A stretch of DNA of 35,084 nucleotides from Parachlamydiaceae bacterium (GTDB lineage Bacteria > Chlamydiota > Chlamydiia > Chlamydiales > Parachlamydiaceae): assembly GCA_013816265.1 (NCBI GenBank), contig JACDES010000017.1, forward strand, positions 1 to 35,084, in the 5' to 3' direction. Under the pieces are notes generated by a model that saw only the letters and a program-made list of their open reading frames with translations, was not told the origin of the DNA and did not search any database. The translations under genes were made by a program, and so were the position numbers. The first letter of the stretch is position 1. Every line of letters begins with the position of its first letter. Below, piece by piece: positions 34,983 to 35,084 of the stretch.

Positions 34983-35084
34983 TATACCACCCGCGCTCTA
35001 AAATGTGGATTTGGACTGCGCCAAAGTCCCGGGATTCAATGATCGTAAATGGGTCCATATTATTAATATTGACCCATTTACGAT
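34983..35084. repeat. Family C palindrome, copy 3 (after rpoB), cut by window end
   Basis: It begins TATACCACCCGCGCTCTAAA 19 bp after the rpoB stop, contains the conserved GGGATTCAATGATCGTAAAT block, passes the loop (CATATTATTAATATTG) and is cut in the right arm at GACCCATTTACGAT. The visible right arm is perfectly complementary to its left partner. Confidence 0.9.

Noticed and set aside
1..35084. Insertion sequences, integrases, restriction or toxin-antitoxin genes
   Set aside because: None of the frames shows DDE, tyrosine or serine recombinase motifs, or nuclease/toxin features I recognise.

Overview
The window is AT-rich chromosomal DNA that I place in the Chlamydiae, most likely an amoeba-associated Parachlamydiaceae (Protochlamydia/Parachlamydia-like) bacterium. 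The strongest clue is the block infA - tRNA-Thr(GGT) - tuf - tRNA-Trp(CCA) - secE - nusG - rplK - rplA - rplJ - rplL - rpoB, which is the chlamydial order. A MYG1-type hydrolase overlapping a HIT-family gene, and a TyrP-type aromatic amino acid permease, also fit. The genus is an inference; no search was run.

Layout. 1-445: repeat remnants and a possible promoter. 458-6781: two tandem, diverged paralogues of about 1045 residues with no recognised domain. 7169-9334 (minus): a 721-residue protein with a C-terminal LOG/TIGR00730-like nucleotide-binding domain. 9836-13481: MYG1 hydrolase, overlapping HIT protein, isochorismatase-family hydrolase and a secreted HEAT-repeat protein, all on plus. 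14001-15476: an M24 Xaa-Pro-type peptidase and a 58-residue single-span membrane protein. 15486-19175: a segmental duplication, each half holding a secreted beta-propeller/fibronectin-III gene (minus) and an array of short palindromic repeats. 19391-23006: aromatic amino acid permease, DUF2760 protein and a divergent Hsp70. 23394-24930: sufE (minus) and a DUF1295 membrane protein (plus). 25270-34963: the translation/transcription operon block.

The most unusual content is between the genes. Several families of long palindromic repeats occupy intergenic space. (A) Nested palindromes of 310-390 bp at 6802-7114, 13571-13922 and 23007-23392, plus a half copy at 130-256; the 23007-23392 copy fills the gap between two convergent stop codons almost to the base. 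(C) A 164-bp palindrome at 27947-28109 and 30851-31014, with a third copy cut by the window end at 34983, lying after nusG, before rpoB and after rpoB. Its arms differ between copies but stay complementary within each copy. (D) Arrays of 28-bp near-palindromes at a 48/54-bp period, at 15486-15953 and 17445-17762. (E, F) Shorter hairpin repeats. No transposase, integrase, CRISPR-associated gene or rRNA is visible.

rpoB has its own near-consensus promoter (30572-30601) just after a strong intrinsic terminator (30522-30569) that closes the rplKAJL unit. Its leader is about 590 nt and contains several hairpins and one family-C palindrome.
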